The notes under the pieces are model-generated. The model worked only from the letters and a program-made list of their open reading frames with translations, was not told where the DNA came from and searched no databases. DNA of 64,000 nucleotides from Ancrocorticia sp047501485 (lineage in GTDB: Bacteria; Actinomycetota; Actinomycetes; Actinomycetales; Actinomycetaceae): the NCBI GenBank assembly GCA_047501485.1, contig JAZDRN010000001.1, forward strand, positions 310,001 to 374,000, read 5' to 3'. Shown piece after piece: positions 51,786 to 60,634 of this stretch; position 1 is the stretch's first letter, and each line of letters begins with the position of its first letter. The translations under genes were made by a program, and so were the position numbers.

Positions 51786-53084
51786 ATGTCCTCCGAAGAA
51801 GTGAAGACGCGCGGCGACGACGGCGATTACGCCATCGAGGTCAGCCACGTCACCAAGACTTTCACAATGCATGCCGACAGGCGTGACACCTTCAAGGAGC
51901 GCTTCGTGCGGGGCCGTTCCAAGCGCAAGCAGGAGTTCCGGGCGCTGGATGACGTCTCCTTCAAGATCAAGAGAGGGACCACCTTCGGCCTCATCGGCCA
52001 CAACGGCTCCGGCAAGTCCACCATGCTCAAGATGCTGGCAGGTGTCTATCGCCCCACTGACGGCGACGTCATGGTTGCGGACAAGGTGGACGCCCTGCTC
52101 GAACTCGGAGCAGGCTTCCACGGTGAGCTTTCGGGCCGTGAGAACATCTATCTCAACGGCGCGATCCTCGGCCGCAGCCGCAAGGAGATCGAGAAGTCGA
52201 TCGATTGGATCATCGAGTTCGCGGATATCGGCGACTTCATCGACGAGCCGGTCAAGGTGTACTCCTCGGGAATGACGGTTCGCCTTGGCTTCGCCGTAGC
52301 CGTCGCGATTCGCCCCACCATCCTTATCGTGGATGAGATCATCGCCGTGGGCGATGAGGAATTCCAGCGCAAGTGTTTCGAGTATATGCGGGAGCTGCGC
52401 CAGGCGGGCACCACGATCGCGTTGGTCACTCACTCCCTCTCGCTCGCGCAGGAGATGTGTGACGAGATCGTGTGGTTGGAGCGCGGAAGGATCAAGCAGA
52501 TCGGTCCCGCCGAGCGGGTCGTCTCCGCCTACCTGCGTTCCGTCAACGAGAAGGAGGCCGCCAAGCGGGCGGCAGAGCAGAACGCCGAGGACATGGAGTT
52601 CCCGGAGGACGACAAATACAAGCTCAACCAGGGCAATGGAGCCTGCCGTATGACCAGCGTGGAGTTGCTCGACCCGCAAGGGGAAGTCGTTCCCTTCCTC
52701 ACCTCGGACCAGCGCGCCACCATCCGGGTGCACGTCACGGCCAAGAAGGATCTGTACGACGTCGAACTCGGCCTCGCTTTCGTCACCGACGACGGCGTCA
52801 CGATCGCCGGTCCGAATTCCAAGGCGGCGGGAGTTCTCTACACCTTGCCGCGCGGGGATTCCTTCGTCGATTACACGATGCCGGAGGTGGTGCTGCAGCC
52901 GGGACGCTACTGGCTGACCACCTGCTTCGTACGTGACGGAGAGATGTTCGATTTTTCGGATCGGCAAACCGAGCTCATCGTGCACGCCGACTCCATCTCC
53001 ACCCAGCCGGGGCTCGTCACCTTCCCGGTAGGCCAGTGGAGTAAGCGAAGCGGTGAACCAGTCAAGAGGGGGAGTCAGCAGTGA
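51786..53084 (+). CDS. ABC exporter ATPase with carbohydrate-binding domain (Wzt-like)
   Basis: A 432-residue ATPase. The ABC domain (1-260) has Walker A GHNGSGKST (71-79), the GELSGREN region typical of Wzt/TagH, signature VYSSGMTVRLGF and Walker B ILIVDEIIAVGD. A C-terminal Wzt-type beta-sandwich (about 290-432) probably recognises the polymer's end for export. The predicted coiled-coil linker (KEAAKRAAEQNAEDME) joins the parts. The stop overlaps the next GTG start. The presence of the C-domain argues that export is coupled to chain-end recognition. Confidence 0.9.
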   Translation: MSSEEVKTRGDDGDYAIEVSHVTKTFTMHADRRDTFKERFVRGRSKRKQEFRALDDVSFKIKRGTTFGLIGHNGSGKSTMLKMLAGVYRPTDGDVMVADKVDALLELGAGFHGELSGRENIYLNGAILGRSRKEIEKSIDWIIEFADIGDFIDEPVKVYSSGMTVRLGFAVAVAIRPTILIVDEIIAVGDEEFQRKCFEYMRELRQAGTTIALVTHSLSLAQEMCDEIVWLERGRIKQIGPAERVVSAYLRSVNEKEAAKRAAEQNAEDMEFPEDDKYKLNQGNGACRMTSVELLDPQGEVVPFLTSDQRATIRVHVTAKKDLYDVELGLAFVTDDGVTIAGPNSKAAGVLYTLPRGDSFVDYTMPEVVLQPGRYWLTTCFVRDGEMFDFSDRQTELIVHADSISTQPGLVTFPVGQWSKRSGEPVKRGSQQ

Positions 53085-53320
53085 ACGAGACAGAGATGAC
53101 CGAGGAGATCCGGCAGTTGCGCTCCGCGCTGCGCCAAGCGCAGAAGGACATGGCGGTCCTGGGCAAGCGCAACGAGGAGCTCGAGAAGGAGAATCGTCGG
53201 ATCAACCGCACCGTCAACGGCGCCTGGGAACAGCTCGAGACCCTGCGGCACTCCACCTCGTGGCGCGTCACCGCGCCCATCCGCCTGATCAAGGGAACGA
53301 TCAGAGGAGTCATCCGTTGA
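53081..53320 (+). CDS. Small coiled-coil protein with SWRxTAPIR tail
   Basis: A 79-residue protein: about 45 residues of strongly helical heptad-rich sequence (EEIRQLRSALRQAQ, GKRNEELEKENRRI) followed by a conserved-looking tail LRHSTSWRVTAPIRLIKG. The same (S)xSWR(V/I)TAPxR tail ends many glycosyltransferases of rhamnan and O-antigen loci, where it is thought to mediate membrane or complex association. Its GTG overlaps the ATPase stop and its own stop overlaps the next start (TTGA), so expression is tightly coupled. It may be a docking subunit. Confidence 0.7.
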   Translation: MNETEMTEEIRQLRSALRQAQKDMAVLGKRNEELEKENRRINRTVNGAWEQLETLRHSTSWRVTAPIRLIKGTIRGVIR

Positions 53321-54135
53321 AAAAGGCTGGACCCTTCGTCCACGAGGTCTCCAAGGGGAGAGTTCGTATCGAACGCGGATCGCGAGCCTGCCTGAGAAAT
53401 CGCGATCGGATAGCGATCGTTGCACAATTCTCCATGGGACCGATCCAACCTCGCTCTCTGTCCGAATACCTGAAGGCGTTGACGAAAGCTGGATACGTCG
53501 CCGTCGTCGTCTCCACATGTGAGAACCCGGAACCGCTGGAGTTTCCCCACGGACTTCCGGATGACGTCCTCATCGTGCGCCGTCCCAACCTCGGTTACGA
53601 TTTCGGCTCGTGGGCCACGGCGCTCGGATGCTTCCCGGAGATCAGGGATGCGGATGTCGTTCTCCTGACCAACGACTCGCTACTCGGCCCGTTCTCCTCC
53701 ATAGACCACCTTCTGGAATGGGCGGCCGCTCCCGGACCCGATATTCGCGGACTCACCGCCTCATTCCAGTTCGCCTATCACATGCAGAGCTACTTCCTCG
53801 CCTTCCGCGGCGGAATCCTGGCCAATCAATCCTGGATCAGGTTCTTCAACTCCGTGCGGGTGGAGGACGACAAGGACTCCGTGGTCCTGGCCTACGAGAT
53901 CGGGATCGCGCGGCAGTGCTTCTCCGAGGCCTACTCCACGCAGGTCTGGGTGACGGGGCCGGAGCTCGGCGTGCCGTTCGGAAATCCCACCGTGGACGGC
54001 TGGAAGAATCTCATGGAGTCCGACGTCCCGTTCCTCAAGCGCACCATCATGACCCACTCCTCGACGATCGCGGAATCGACCGAGGCTGCCCGATATATCC
54101 AGCATCGGTTCCATGCCGATGTATCCGAGTGGTAA
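53317..54135 (+). CDS. RgpF-like rhamnan synthesis protein, stand-alone
   Basis: A 272-residue protein resembling the RgpF family of rhamnan assembly enzymes. A putative nucleotide-binding beginning (DRIAIVAQFSMGPI) leads to NLGYDFGSWATAL and LLTNDSLLGPF (a core family signature), then a C-terminal TVDGWKNL region. It starts at a TTG overlapping the previous stop, with AGAGGAG about 8 nt upstream. The family's exact chemistry is uncertain; rhamnosyl transfer is usually proposed. It is followed 8 bp later by a longer paralogue. Confidence 0.78.
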   Translation: MKKAGPFVHEVSKGRVRIERGSRACLRNRDRIAIVAQFSMGPIQPRSLSEYLKALTKAGYVAVVVSTCENPEPLEFPHGLPDDVLIVRRPNLGYDFGSWATALGCFPEIRDADVVLLTNDSLLGPFSSIDHLLEWAAAPGPDIRGLTASFQFAYHMQSYFLAFRGGILANQSWIRFFNSVRVEDDKDSVVLAYEIGIARQCFSEAYSTQVWVTGPELGVPFGNPTVDGWKNLMESDVPFLKRTIMTHSSTIAESTEAARYIQHRFHADVSEW

Positions 54136-54143
54136 GGACAAAC

Positions 54144-56210
54144 ATGCGACAGTTTTCGAAGACAGGCCTGTCACGACGTGTTCAGTACTACGCTGCCCGC
54201 GGGCGCAACGCGGCCGTCAATCTGCTGATGTCCGGGGATGTCCGCGGCTTTCGGAGCCAGCACCCGGCGGACTTCTCCGAATACGTCGTCCGTCAGGGTG
54301 GTCGGCAGGATTCGGGCTTCCCGGACAAGTGGCGTGTCGACGACCAGTTCACCATCGAATCCCCCGCCCGCGTGGGCGTGGTGATCCACTGCTTCTACGC
54401 GGATCTGCTGCCAGAACTTCTGGAGCATCTGAAGAACCTGCCCGTCGATTTCGACCTCTTCATCACGAATGCTTCCGGCGAGCAGCTGCAGGTTCCGCGA
54501 GATCTCACCCCGCATCTGGGCCACGTCGTGATGGTCGATGTCGACAATCACGGACGCGATATCTTCCCCACCGTGCAGCTCGTGAACTCCGGCGCGCTCG
54601 ATCCCTACGATCTGCTTCTCAAGCTGCACACCAAGCGCAGCCCATGGCGCGAGACCCACGAGGATCTCGCTGGGGACGGCGCGTCCTGGAAGGACCAGTT
54701 CCTGGGCGATCTGGTCGGCTCCCGCGAACGGGTGGAGGAGATCCTCAGTGCGTTCGCGAACGACACCTCTCTGGGTCTCATGACGGCCAACGACTCGATC
54801 GTCGGAAAGGAGTTCTGGGGCGGGGACCAACGCATCGTCGAGCAGCTGATGCGACGCATCGAGATGGCGATCGATCCGGACACGCTGCGTTTCGCCTCCG
54901 GGTCCATGTATTGGGTGCGCGGCTTCGTGCTGCAGGGCCTGCGTGCTTTCAATCTGCAGGCCGCCGACTTCGATAAGGAAGACGGACAGGTCGACGGCAC
55001 TACGGCCCACGCCCTGGAGAGGATCATCGGCATAGTCACCGAGGAAGCGGGCCAACATCTGGCCGAGGTGCACGAGCTGGACGGCTCCGCGCAGGATCCC
55101 TCTTTCCAGAGTGGAGCGTACCGGCGTTTCGAACGCGACGCCGAGCGTCATCCACGAGCCCAGGTTGTGCCGTTCTATCTGCCGCAGTTCCACGATTCGC
55201 CACAAAACAACCGTTGGTGGGGCAAGGGTTTCACCGAATGGTCGAACGTAGCCGCCGCTGTCCCGGCCTTCCGCGGGCACTACCAGCCTCGTCTGCCAAC
55301 CGAGCTGGGTTTCTACGATCTGGCGCGCGATGAGGTGCGCCAGGCACAGGCCGACTTGGCCAAGGAACACGGCATCTCCAGCTTCATGTACTACTACTAT
55401 TGGTTCTCCGGCGAGCGCGTCCTCAACCTGCCGATAGAGAAGATGCGTGCCTCGGACATCGATATGCCGTACTGCGTCATGTGGGCCAACGAGAACTGGA
55501 CCCGGCGCTGGGACGGACGTTCCCAGGACATCCTCGTGGGACAGGACTACTCGAAGGTGCCTGCGGCCGACTTCATCGACGACATCATGGAGTTCCTGCA
55601 GGATCCGCGGTACACCCGTGTGGATGGAAAGGCGCTCGTGGCGGTGTATCGCCCGGGTCAGATGGAAGATTTCCCCCGGGTGGTGCAGCTGTGGCGTGAG
55701 CGTGCCCGTGCCGCCGGCGTGGGAGAGCTCTACATCCTCGCCGTATCCGTGGCCGAGGAGTTCGACGGGCTCGGCAACAAGTCACAGGACACGGGAATCG
55801 ACGGTACGCTGCAGTTCCCGCCGCACAACCTTCCCTGGGTTGCGGGGCCGGCCACCGACGCCGGGTTGGATTCGCGCTGGCGCGGCAATTTCATGAGCTA
55901 TCAAGAATCCGCCAAGGCCTCGCTCACCCTGTCGGGCGAGCTCGCGGACAATGAGTATCCGGGTGCCATGGTGACCTTCGACAACACGGCTCGCCGCCAG
56001 TGGAAGGCCGATACCTGGTACGGTTCGAATCCCTACACCTTCCACCGTTGGGTGCTGGGACTGATCAACTCCGTGATGCCGCGCGAGCCCAAGGACCGCC
56101 TCGTCTTCATCAACGCCTGGAACGAGTGGGCCGAGGGAGCCGTGCTCGAGCCCACCACGCGCTTCGGCCGCACATATCTGCTTGCTATCCGCGACGCTGT
56201 GTGGAGCTAG
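54144..56210 (+). CDS. RgpF-WbsX fusion: rhamnan synthesis protein F and glycosyltransferase WbsX-like
   Basis: A 688-residue two-domain protein. The N-terminal RgpF-type part (about 60-300) contains VIHCFYADLLPELLEHL, DNHGRDIFP, LKLHTKRSPWR and TANDSIVGKEFW. The C-terminal WbsX/GH99-like part (about 338-688) begins VVPFYLPQFHDSPQNNRWWG and shows FMYYYYWFSGERVL, CVMWANENWTRRWDG and the closing INAWNEWAEG, all characteristic. Such fusions are found in rhamnan and O-antigen loci. The ATG at 54144 is taken as start; the open frame upstream to 53610 overlaps the previous gene in another frame and is spurious. Confidence 0.87.
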   Translation: MRQFSKTGLSRRVQYYAARGRNAAVNLLMSGDVRGFRSQHPADFSEYVVRQGGRQDSGFPDKWRVDDQFTIESPARVGVVIHCFYADLLPELLEHLKNLPVDFDLFITNASGEQLQVPRDLTPHLGHVVMVDVDNHGRDIFPTVQLVNSGALDPYDLLLKLHTKRSPWRETHEDLAGDGASWKDQFLGDLVGSRERVEEILSAFANDTSLGLMTANDSIVGKEFWGGDQRIVEQLMRRIEMAIDPDTLRFASGSMYWVRGFVLQGLRAFNLQAADFDKEDGQVDGTTAHALERIIGIVTEEAGQHLAEVHELDGSAQDPSFQSGAYRRFERDAERHPRAQVVPFYLPQFHDSPQNNRWWGKGFTEWSNVAAAVPAFRGHYQPRLPTELGFYDLARDEVRQAQADLAKEHGISSFMYYYYWFSGERVLNLPIEKMRASDIDMPYCVMWANENWTRRWDGRSQDILVGQDYSKVPAADFIDDIMEFLQDPRYTRVDGKALVAVYRPGQMEDFPRVVQLWRERARAAGVGELYILAVSVAEEFDGLGNKSQDTGIDGTLQFPPHNLPWVAGPATDAGLDSRWRGNFMSYQESAKASLTLSGELADNEYPGAMVTFDNTARRQWKADTWYGSNPYTFHRWVLGLINSVMPREPKDRLVFINAWNEWAEGAVLEPTTRFGRTYLLAIRDAVWS

Positions 56211-56262
56211 CCGTTGCGGCTCTGGCCGCCTAGTCTCCTCGGGGCGCCCGTGCACAAAACCG

Positions 56263-56321
56263 GGAAAACCGGCCTTTTCGAGCTCTTGAGGCGTTATCTT
56301 CCCAAATAGGGAAAGATATGC
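56263..56321. repeat. Second copy of the GAAAAC/ATAGGGAAA intergenic element
   Basis: The block GAAAACCGGCCTTTTC (56264-56279) and the 16-mer ending at 56321 (ATAGGGAAAGATATGC) are similar to 47319-47367 in the same order. The second blocks match at 14 of 16 positions. Both copies lie in convergent intergenic gaps behind glycan operons. Confidence 0.5.
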
Positions 56322-56329
56322 GCGGCAGT

Positions 56330-56369
56330 GCTGAGGCGGCGCCCCGAAGCCTCGGGACGCCGCCTCAGC
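56330..56369. terminator. Terminator hairpin shared by the RgpF-WbsX operon and the GT2 gene
   Basis: A 12-bp perfect stem (56330-56341 with 56358-56369) is extended inward by a C-A mismatch and 5 further pairs to a 4-nt loop. It overlaps the stop codon of the minus-strand glycosyltransferase, so it functions for both convergent transcripts. Confidence 0.7.
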
Positions 56370-57282
56370 GAGGCTCGAAACGCCCCCGCCGTCCGCGCAG
56401 CCCGTCGTGAATCGCGTGGACGAGCATGCGGCGGCGCTCGGGCAGCCTGTCGATGTACAGCGAGTTGAAGAGCAGGTACTTGACTGCCCAGTACGTGTAG
56501 CGCACGCGCCAGCGCCACGGCAGCACGTCGCGCCGGATCAGCAGGATCGTGTTGCGCAGAATGTAATAGTTGCGCACGGGCGAGTGCACGTGAACCGGCT
56601 GATCGCGCCCGGGGAGCTGGACTGTCTCGTCGCCCAGAGAGTGCCGGAGCCCCACCCGCGGTGCGCAGTACAACGAGTAGCCGGCTCGGCGGGCCCGTAC
56701 CCCCCATTCCAGGTCTACGTGGTCGATGAAGAGGGATTCGTCCATTCCCCCGACCGTGTCCAGAGCCGCCACCGAGACGAGGCAACCCGAGGCGATGAGG
56801 AAAGGGACCGCCAACAGATCCGTGTCCAGCTCGGCCGCGGTGGCCCGTTTCGGGCTCCAGCCACGATCCTGGTAGACGAGCTGATCGCCTCCGGGTTTGT
56901 CCTCGCTCGGGAGCGGGCCGACGGCGGCGATCAGCTCATCCCGCCCGAAGGGGACGAGCAGCTGCGCAACCATGTCGTCAGGGGGAAGGGAGTCGTCGTC
57001 GGAGAGCAGCACATGCGTGGCTCCGAGTTCGCGAGCGCGCTCCACCCCCCAGTTCTGGGCGGCCGCTATGCCGATGTTCTGCGGTATTGCGATGAGCTCG
57101 GCGCCGCAAGCGTGGCATGCCTCCCGTAGGGATGCCACGCTTGCGGGATCGGAACCGTTGTCGAGGACGAGGACTCCGGCGCACTGGCGCATGAGGGAAT
57201 CGAGCAACGCCCGGCAGTCGCCATCCGGCTGATAGGTGATGACGACGGCGACGACGCGGTGGGCGCCAGCGGTGGCTGACAT
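56365..57282 (-). CDS. GT2 glycosyltransferase, rhamnosyltransferase-type
   Basis: A 305-residue family 2 enzyme. Motifs include VVAVVITYQPDGDC, VLVLDNGSD, NIGIAAAQNWG, the DXD-equivalent LLSDDDSLPPDD and IDHVDLEWGVRARRAGY, the last being the W-x-x-R style region of many rhamnosyltransferases. The C-terminus is amphipathic and hydrophobic (YYILRNTILLIRR), fitting membrane association. The ATG at 57282 lies 2 nt past the rmlC stop; a GTG at 57288, overlapping that stop, is an alternative start. Coupling to rmlC supports use of dTDP-rhamnose, an inference. Confidence 0.83.
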   Translation of the reverse strand: MSATAGAHRVVAVVITYQPDGDCRALLDSLMRQCAGVLVLDNGSDPASVASLREACHACGAELIAIPQNIGIAAAQNWGVERARELGATHVLLSDDDSLPPDDMVAQLLVPFGRDELIAAVGPLPSEDKPGGDQLVYQDRGWSPKRATAAELDTDLLAVPFLIASGCLVSVAALDTVGGMDESLFIDHVDLEWGVRARRAGYSLYCAPRVGLRHSLGDETVQLPGRDQPVHVHSPVRNYYILRNTILLIRRDVLPWRWRVRYTYWAVKYLLFNSLYIDRLPERRRMLVHAIHDGLRGRRGRFEPR

Positions 57283-57284
57283 CG

Positions 57285-57902
57285 TCACTCGTGCAGACCG
57301 GCGATGAATTCCTGGCATGCCTCCCATGTGGGCAGCAGGCCCTGCTCGCGGGCCGCGCTCAACCCGGGGGCGTCGGTGTCCTTGGGGGAGAGCAGCAGTT
57401 CGAGGGGGTTGCCGTCGCGACCGACGGTGGGATAGTTGATGGCGACCTCCTCGCACAGCGGGTTCACACCGTGCTCGCGGCCCGGGGCATACTCGGATGA
57501 GCACATGTAGACCACGGTCGAGAAGTCCTCCAACGCGACGAAGACGTGGCCGAGGCCCTCGGACAGGTAGATGGCGCGGCGGTCGACGTCGTCCAACAGC
57601 ACCGAGTCCCACTGACCGAATGTGGGGGAGCCGACCCGGATGTCGACGGCGAAGTCCAGCACGGCGCCGCGGGGGCACATGACGTACTTGGCCTGCGAGG
57701 GCGGGACGTCGGCGAAGTGGATGCCGCGAACGGTACCCGCCCGAGACACCGAGGTATTGGCCTGGCGCACGTCGAGCCGGTGGCCGATGATCTTCTCGAA
57801 CTCGGTGGACTTGTAGGCCTCGAGGAAGAGGCCGCGATCGTCCGGGAACGGTTTCGGGGTGATCTCCCAGGCTCCTGAGATTTCGAGTTCGCGAATTTCC
57901 AT
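57285..57902 (-). CDS. rmlC: dTDP-4-dehydrorhamnose 3,5-epimerase RmlC
   Basis: Cupin epimerase of 205 residues converting dTDP-4-keto-6-deoxyglucose to the L-lyxo form. Recognisable are the N-terminal FPDDRGLFLE, catalytic H62 in TVRGIHFA, and the YLSEGLGHVFVALEDFSTVVYMCSSEYAPGREHGVNP stretch including the catalytic Asp/Tyr area. The ATG follows AAGGAG. It is the first gene of an rmlC-glycosyltransferase pair; rmlB and rmlD are elsewhere and rmlA is outside the window. Confidence 0.95.
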   Translation of the reverse strand: MEIRELEISGAWEITPKPFPDDRGLFLEAYKSTEFEKIIGHRLDVRQANTSVSRAGTVRGIHFADVPPSQAKYVMCPRGAVLDFAVDIRVGSPTFGQWDSVLLDDVDRRAIYLSEGLGHVFVALEDFSTVVYMCSSEYAPGREHGVNPLCEEVAINYPTVGRDGNPLELLLSPKDTDAPGLSAAREQGLLPTWEACQEFIAGLHE

Positions 57903-58049
57903 GAGGGTCTCCTTCGTTGCGCGGGACGCTTACTGTGACGGATTATCGGTGCTGGAGTGGATGGGGAGCGACGACGGTCGACGCTCGCTTTCCGGTTGTA
58001 TCGACTCTATGCGAACAGGGCGACGGGAGGGCGCCTCACATGCGGTGAT

Positions 58050-59726
58050 CTATGGCTCCACGGCGGCGACGGAGGTATCGGGGAGGCGGTGCTTCCCCTC
58101 GGGCTGCGGGGACCCCGCTTCCCCTACCACTGCCGACCCGGCTTCCGGCGGCGCGGCCGACCCGGCTTCCTCTACCTCTGCCGATTCCGCTTCCGGCGGC
58201 GCGGCCGACGGGGATGAGTTGGGCAGGAGCCCCGATGCCTCCCGATCTCCCGTCCAGCGGGCGAGCAACACGAGCGCGGCAGCGAATGTGAGGGAGCCGA
58301 CGATCCAGATCGTCATGGGGCTCGGTACCGGTGAGCCCCACCACCAGCTCCCGCCGTCGTTCAGGTTGAGGGCCGGTGAGTTGGCTCCGAAGATGTAGCG
58401 CCGCAGATTGAAGAAGAGCGCCGCGGAGTTCGCGATCGCCAACGCGACCGCACCCACCGTGAGCTGCAGCCGGGTCACTGGCAGCGGGCCCGGTGTGACA
58501 CGAAGGAGCACGAAGGCGGTGAAGATGATGATCAACGGCAGGATGTAGCGCGGCTGGACGTCGGTGCCGATCGGCAGGCGACCGACCTGGTGCATGTACA
58601 GCGGCATCAGGACCAATACGGCGAATCCGCCCGCGACTACCAGCAGCTTCCGTCCGGAGGTCGACTTGAGCCCAGCGAATATGACCGCGCCGAATACGAC
58701 GATCGCGCTCATCCAGGTCACGGCCGGCATGGGGGTGTCGAGCCAGCCGAGACCCCACACGCTGATGGGGGAGTTGGTTCCGAAGACGCCCGCCCACAGA
58801 GCGGGTACTTCGAAGAGATTGTTGAGCAGCAGACTGATGCCGCCGGGCCTGTCGGTCTGCGTTCCGGCGATGGCGTCGGACTGGCCCGAGGAAAGGAAGA
58901 TGAATGCGCTGAAGACGATGAGGACCAGTGGAAGGATCGAGGAAAGCCAGAACTGACGTTCCTTCTTCGCGTGGAGTATCCCGACGGCGACGATCGCCAG
59001 GATGCAGTAGATGGCCGAGTCGGAACGCGCTCCCGCGCCCATGAGCGTTGAGAGCGCCGCAAGCGCTCCCAGCCCCGCCTTTCTGGCTCCGGTCGTCTCG
59101 TAGTAGCCGATGAGCGCGAAGCAGAGGGTGGCCGCGGAGAGAATCGCCCATGCGCTGGGATTGATGGAGCCGATGAGGAACACCCCCAGCGGGATGAGCG
59201 TGGCGGCAAGGGTCAGAACCGCCGTCTGCCGCCGCCCTCGCGGCAGGAGCGCGTACAACGCCGAGGTTATGAGGACGAACAGCAGGGCGTTGACGGTGCG
59301 TATGAGGAGCACAGAGTTGCCCATGTCGGCACTGGCGAAGGGAGCCATCGCGGCGTAGTAGACGGGTGGATAGCTGCCCGCATTCTCGCCGAAGTTCCCG
59401 CGCGCGGTTTCCACGAGGGTGGAACCGCCGGACCCCATGGATTCAAGGATGCATCCCGCGTCCTGGTTGGGATCGCGGGCATAGCAGCGCGACTCGACCA
59501 GCGAACGGGGAACGAGTTTCATGTCGGAATCGGACGCGCTTTCGCACAGGCCGGGCCGGTCCCCGAGGGCGCACCAGATACTGGTCTGGTGGTAGTCGTC
59601 GTCGGGGCTGGAGCTGACCGGTGAGGATACGGCCCACGAGACCAGAGCGATGAGAAGGAGGGCGGGAACGGTCAGAAGCAGACGGTAGCGCTTCCAGAAC
59701 GATCGCGGGGATGCAGGGCTTGACAC
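58050..59726 (-). CDS. DUF2142-family membrane protein, paralogue 2
   Basis: A 558-residue polytopic protein like the one at 42.1 kb, with about ten helices, an extracellular DDDYHQTSIWC loop after the first helix and DVQPRYILPL near the C-terminus. The C-terminal 60 residues are low-complexity (Pro/Glu/Ala/Ser), from an imperfect DNA repeat at about 58125-58210. The GTG at 59726 is preferred over 59750 because TAAGAT lies 7 nt upstream. It probably acts in the same glycan pathway as paralogue 1; activity is unproven. The gap to rmlC (57903-58049) has no gene. Confidence 0.75.
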   Translation of the reverse strand: MSSPASPRSFWKRYRLLLTVPALLLIALVSWAVSSPVSSSPDDDYHQTSIWCALGDRPGLCESASDSDMKLVPRSLVESRCYARDPNQDAGCILESMGSGGSTLVETARGNFGENAGSYPPVYYAAMAPFASADMGNSVLLIRTVNALLFVLITSALYALLPRGRRQTAVLTLAATLIPLGVFLIGSINPSAWAILSAATLCFALIGYYETTGARKAGLGALAALSTLMGAGARSDSAIYCILAIVAVGILHAKKERQFWLSSILPLVLIVFSAFIFLSSGQSDAIAGTQTDRPGGISLLLNNLFEVPALWAGVFGTNSPISVWGLGWLDTPMPAVTWMSAIVVFGAVIFAGLKSTSGRKLLVVAGGFAVLVLMPLYMHQVGRLPIGTDVQPRYILPLIIIFTAFVLLRVTPGPLPVTRLQLTVGAVALAIANSAALFFNLRRYIFGANSPALNLNDGGSWWWGSPVPSPMTIWIVGSLTFAAALVLLARWTGDREASGLLPNSSPSAAPPEAESAEVEEAGSAAPPEAGSAVVGEAGSPQPEGKHRLPDTSVAAVEP

Positions 59727-59733
59727 GATCGAT

Positions 59734-59739
59734 ATCTTA
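59734..59739 (-). promoter_or_regulatory. -10 hexamer TAAGAT for leaderless DUF2142 gene
   Basis: Minus-strand TAAGAT, 7 nt and then GTG. In the divergent direction TAGAAT (59869-59874) may serve the next glycosyltransferase, which has its own ribosome-binding site. Confidence 0.45.
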
Positions 59740-59908
59740 GCAGGGAGCACGGGCCTGACCGGGACCTTGGCGAATGTTGCCTAAGCCTTGAGAAGCCGGG
59801 GTTGTGACATGTGGAAAAGTTGGACCTGAGTCTCACCTCCGGCGCCATCTGAAGCGTGTAGAGTTCGGTAGAATGTTGGCGAAGATCGGCGGGGGAAAGG
59901 CATAGTGA

Positions 59909-60634
59909 ATGGGGTCTCTACTCATCATCATTCCAGCATGGAATGAGGAGGAAGCCCTCCCTCAGGTGCTCGCAGAGATCAAAGCCACCGCGGGTCTGGA
60001 TGCGGACATCATCGTGGTGGACGATGGCTCGAATGATTCCACCAGCGCCGTGGCCCGCGCATGCGGGGTCGAAGTGCTCACGCTTCCCTTGAACCTCGGC
60101 GTCGGCGGAGCCATGCGCGCGGGTTACCTCTACGCCAAGCGGAATGGATATGAAGCCGCCGTGCAGGTGGATGCCGACGGCCAGCACCGCCCGTCGGACA
60201 TCGCCAAGCTCGTCCAATGCATGGAAGAGACAGGTTCAGACATCGTCATCGGTGCGCGGTTCGCCGGAGTGGGGGAGTACAAGGTCCGCGGTCCGCGCGC
60301 ATGGGCCATGAGGGTTCTCTCCCGCAGGCTGTCGCGTCAGTGCCGGGCGTCATTGACAGATACCACCTCTGGTTTCAAGCTGACGAACCGGCGTGCGATC
60401 GATCTTTTCGCGGCGGATCTTCCCGCGGAGTATCTTGGCGACACCATCGAGGCCCTGGTCATTGCAGCGAAAGAGGGGCTTCGTATCAACCAGGTGGGTG
60501 TGCAGATGCGTGAACGTCAGGGCGGCTCCCCGTCGCACAGCCCGCTGCAGGCCGCGATGTTCCTGGGCCGTGCGTTGTTTGCGATCATCATGGCCGGGAC
60601 CCGGCGAAGCGCAGTGCGAGGATCGGATGTCTGA
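59909..60634 (+). CDS. GT2 glycosyltransferase, DPM-type
   Basis: A 241-residue family 2 enzyme with the DPM-like catalytic fold: IIIPAWNEEEALPQVL, IVVDDGSNDST, NLGVGGAMRAG, QVDADGQHRPSDI (metal-binding D-A-D) and GARFAGVGEYKVRG. It has no clear C-terminal transmembrane helices beyond the FLGRALFAIIM stretch. GGGGAAAGG precedes the ATG. The gene overlaps the DUF2304 gene by 8 nt; this GT2-DUF2304 pairing is common and DUF2304 is probably its membrane partner. Confidence 0.87.
   Translation: MGSLLIIIPAWNEEEALPQVLAEIKATAGLDADIIVVDDGSNDSTSAVARACGVEVLTLPLNLGVGGAMRAGYLYAKRNGYEAAVQVDADGQHRPSDIAKLVQCMEETGSDIVIGARFAGVGEYKVRGPRAWAMRVLSRRLSRQCRASLTDTTSGFKLTNRRAIDLFAADLPAEYLGDTIEALVIAAKEGLRINQVGVQMRERQGGSPSHSPLQAAMFLGRALFAIIMAGTRRSAVRGSDV

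Noticed and set aside
53610..54143. N-terminal extension of the RgpF-WbsX protein back to 53610
   Set aside because: This frame overlaps the stand-alone RgpF-like gene in a different frame and carries no motif. ATG at 54144 fits the family start.
56024..56045. tRNA-like TTCGAATCC sequence
   Set aside because: It encodes GSNPYT inside the WbsX domain, and no cloverleaf can be formed around it.
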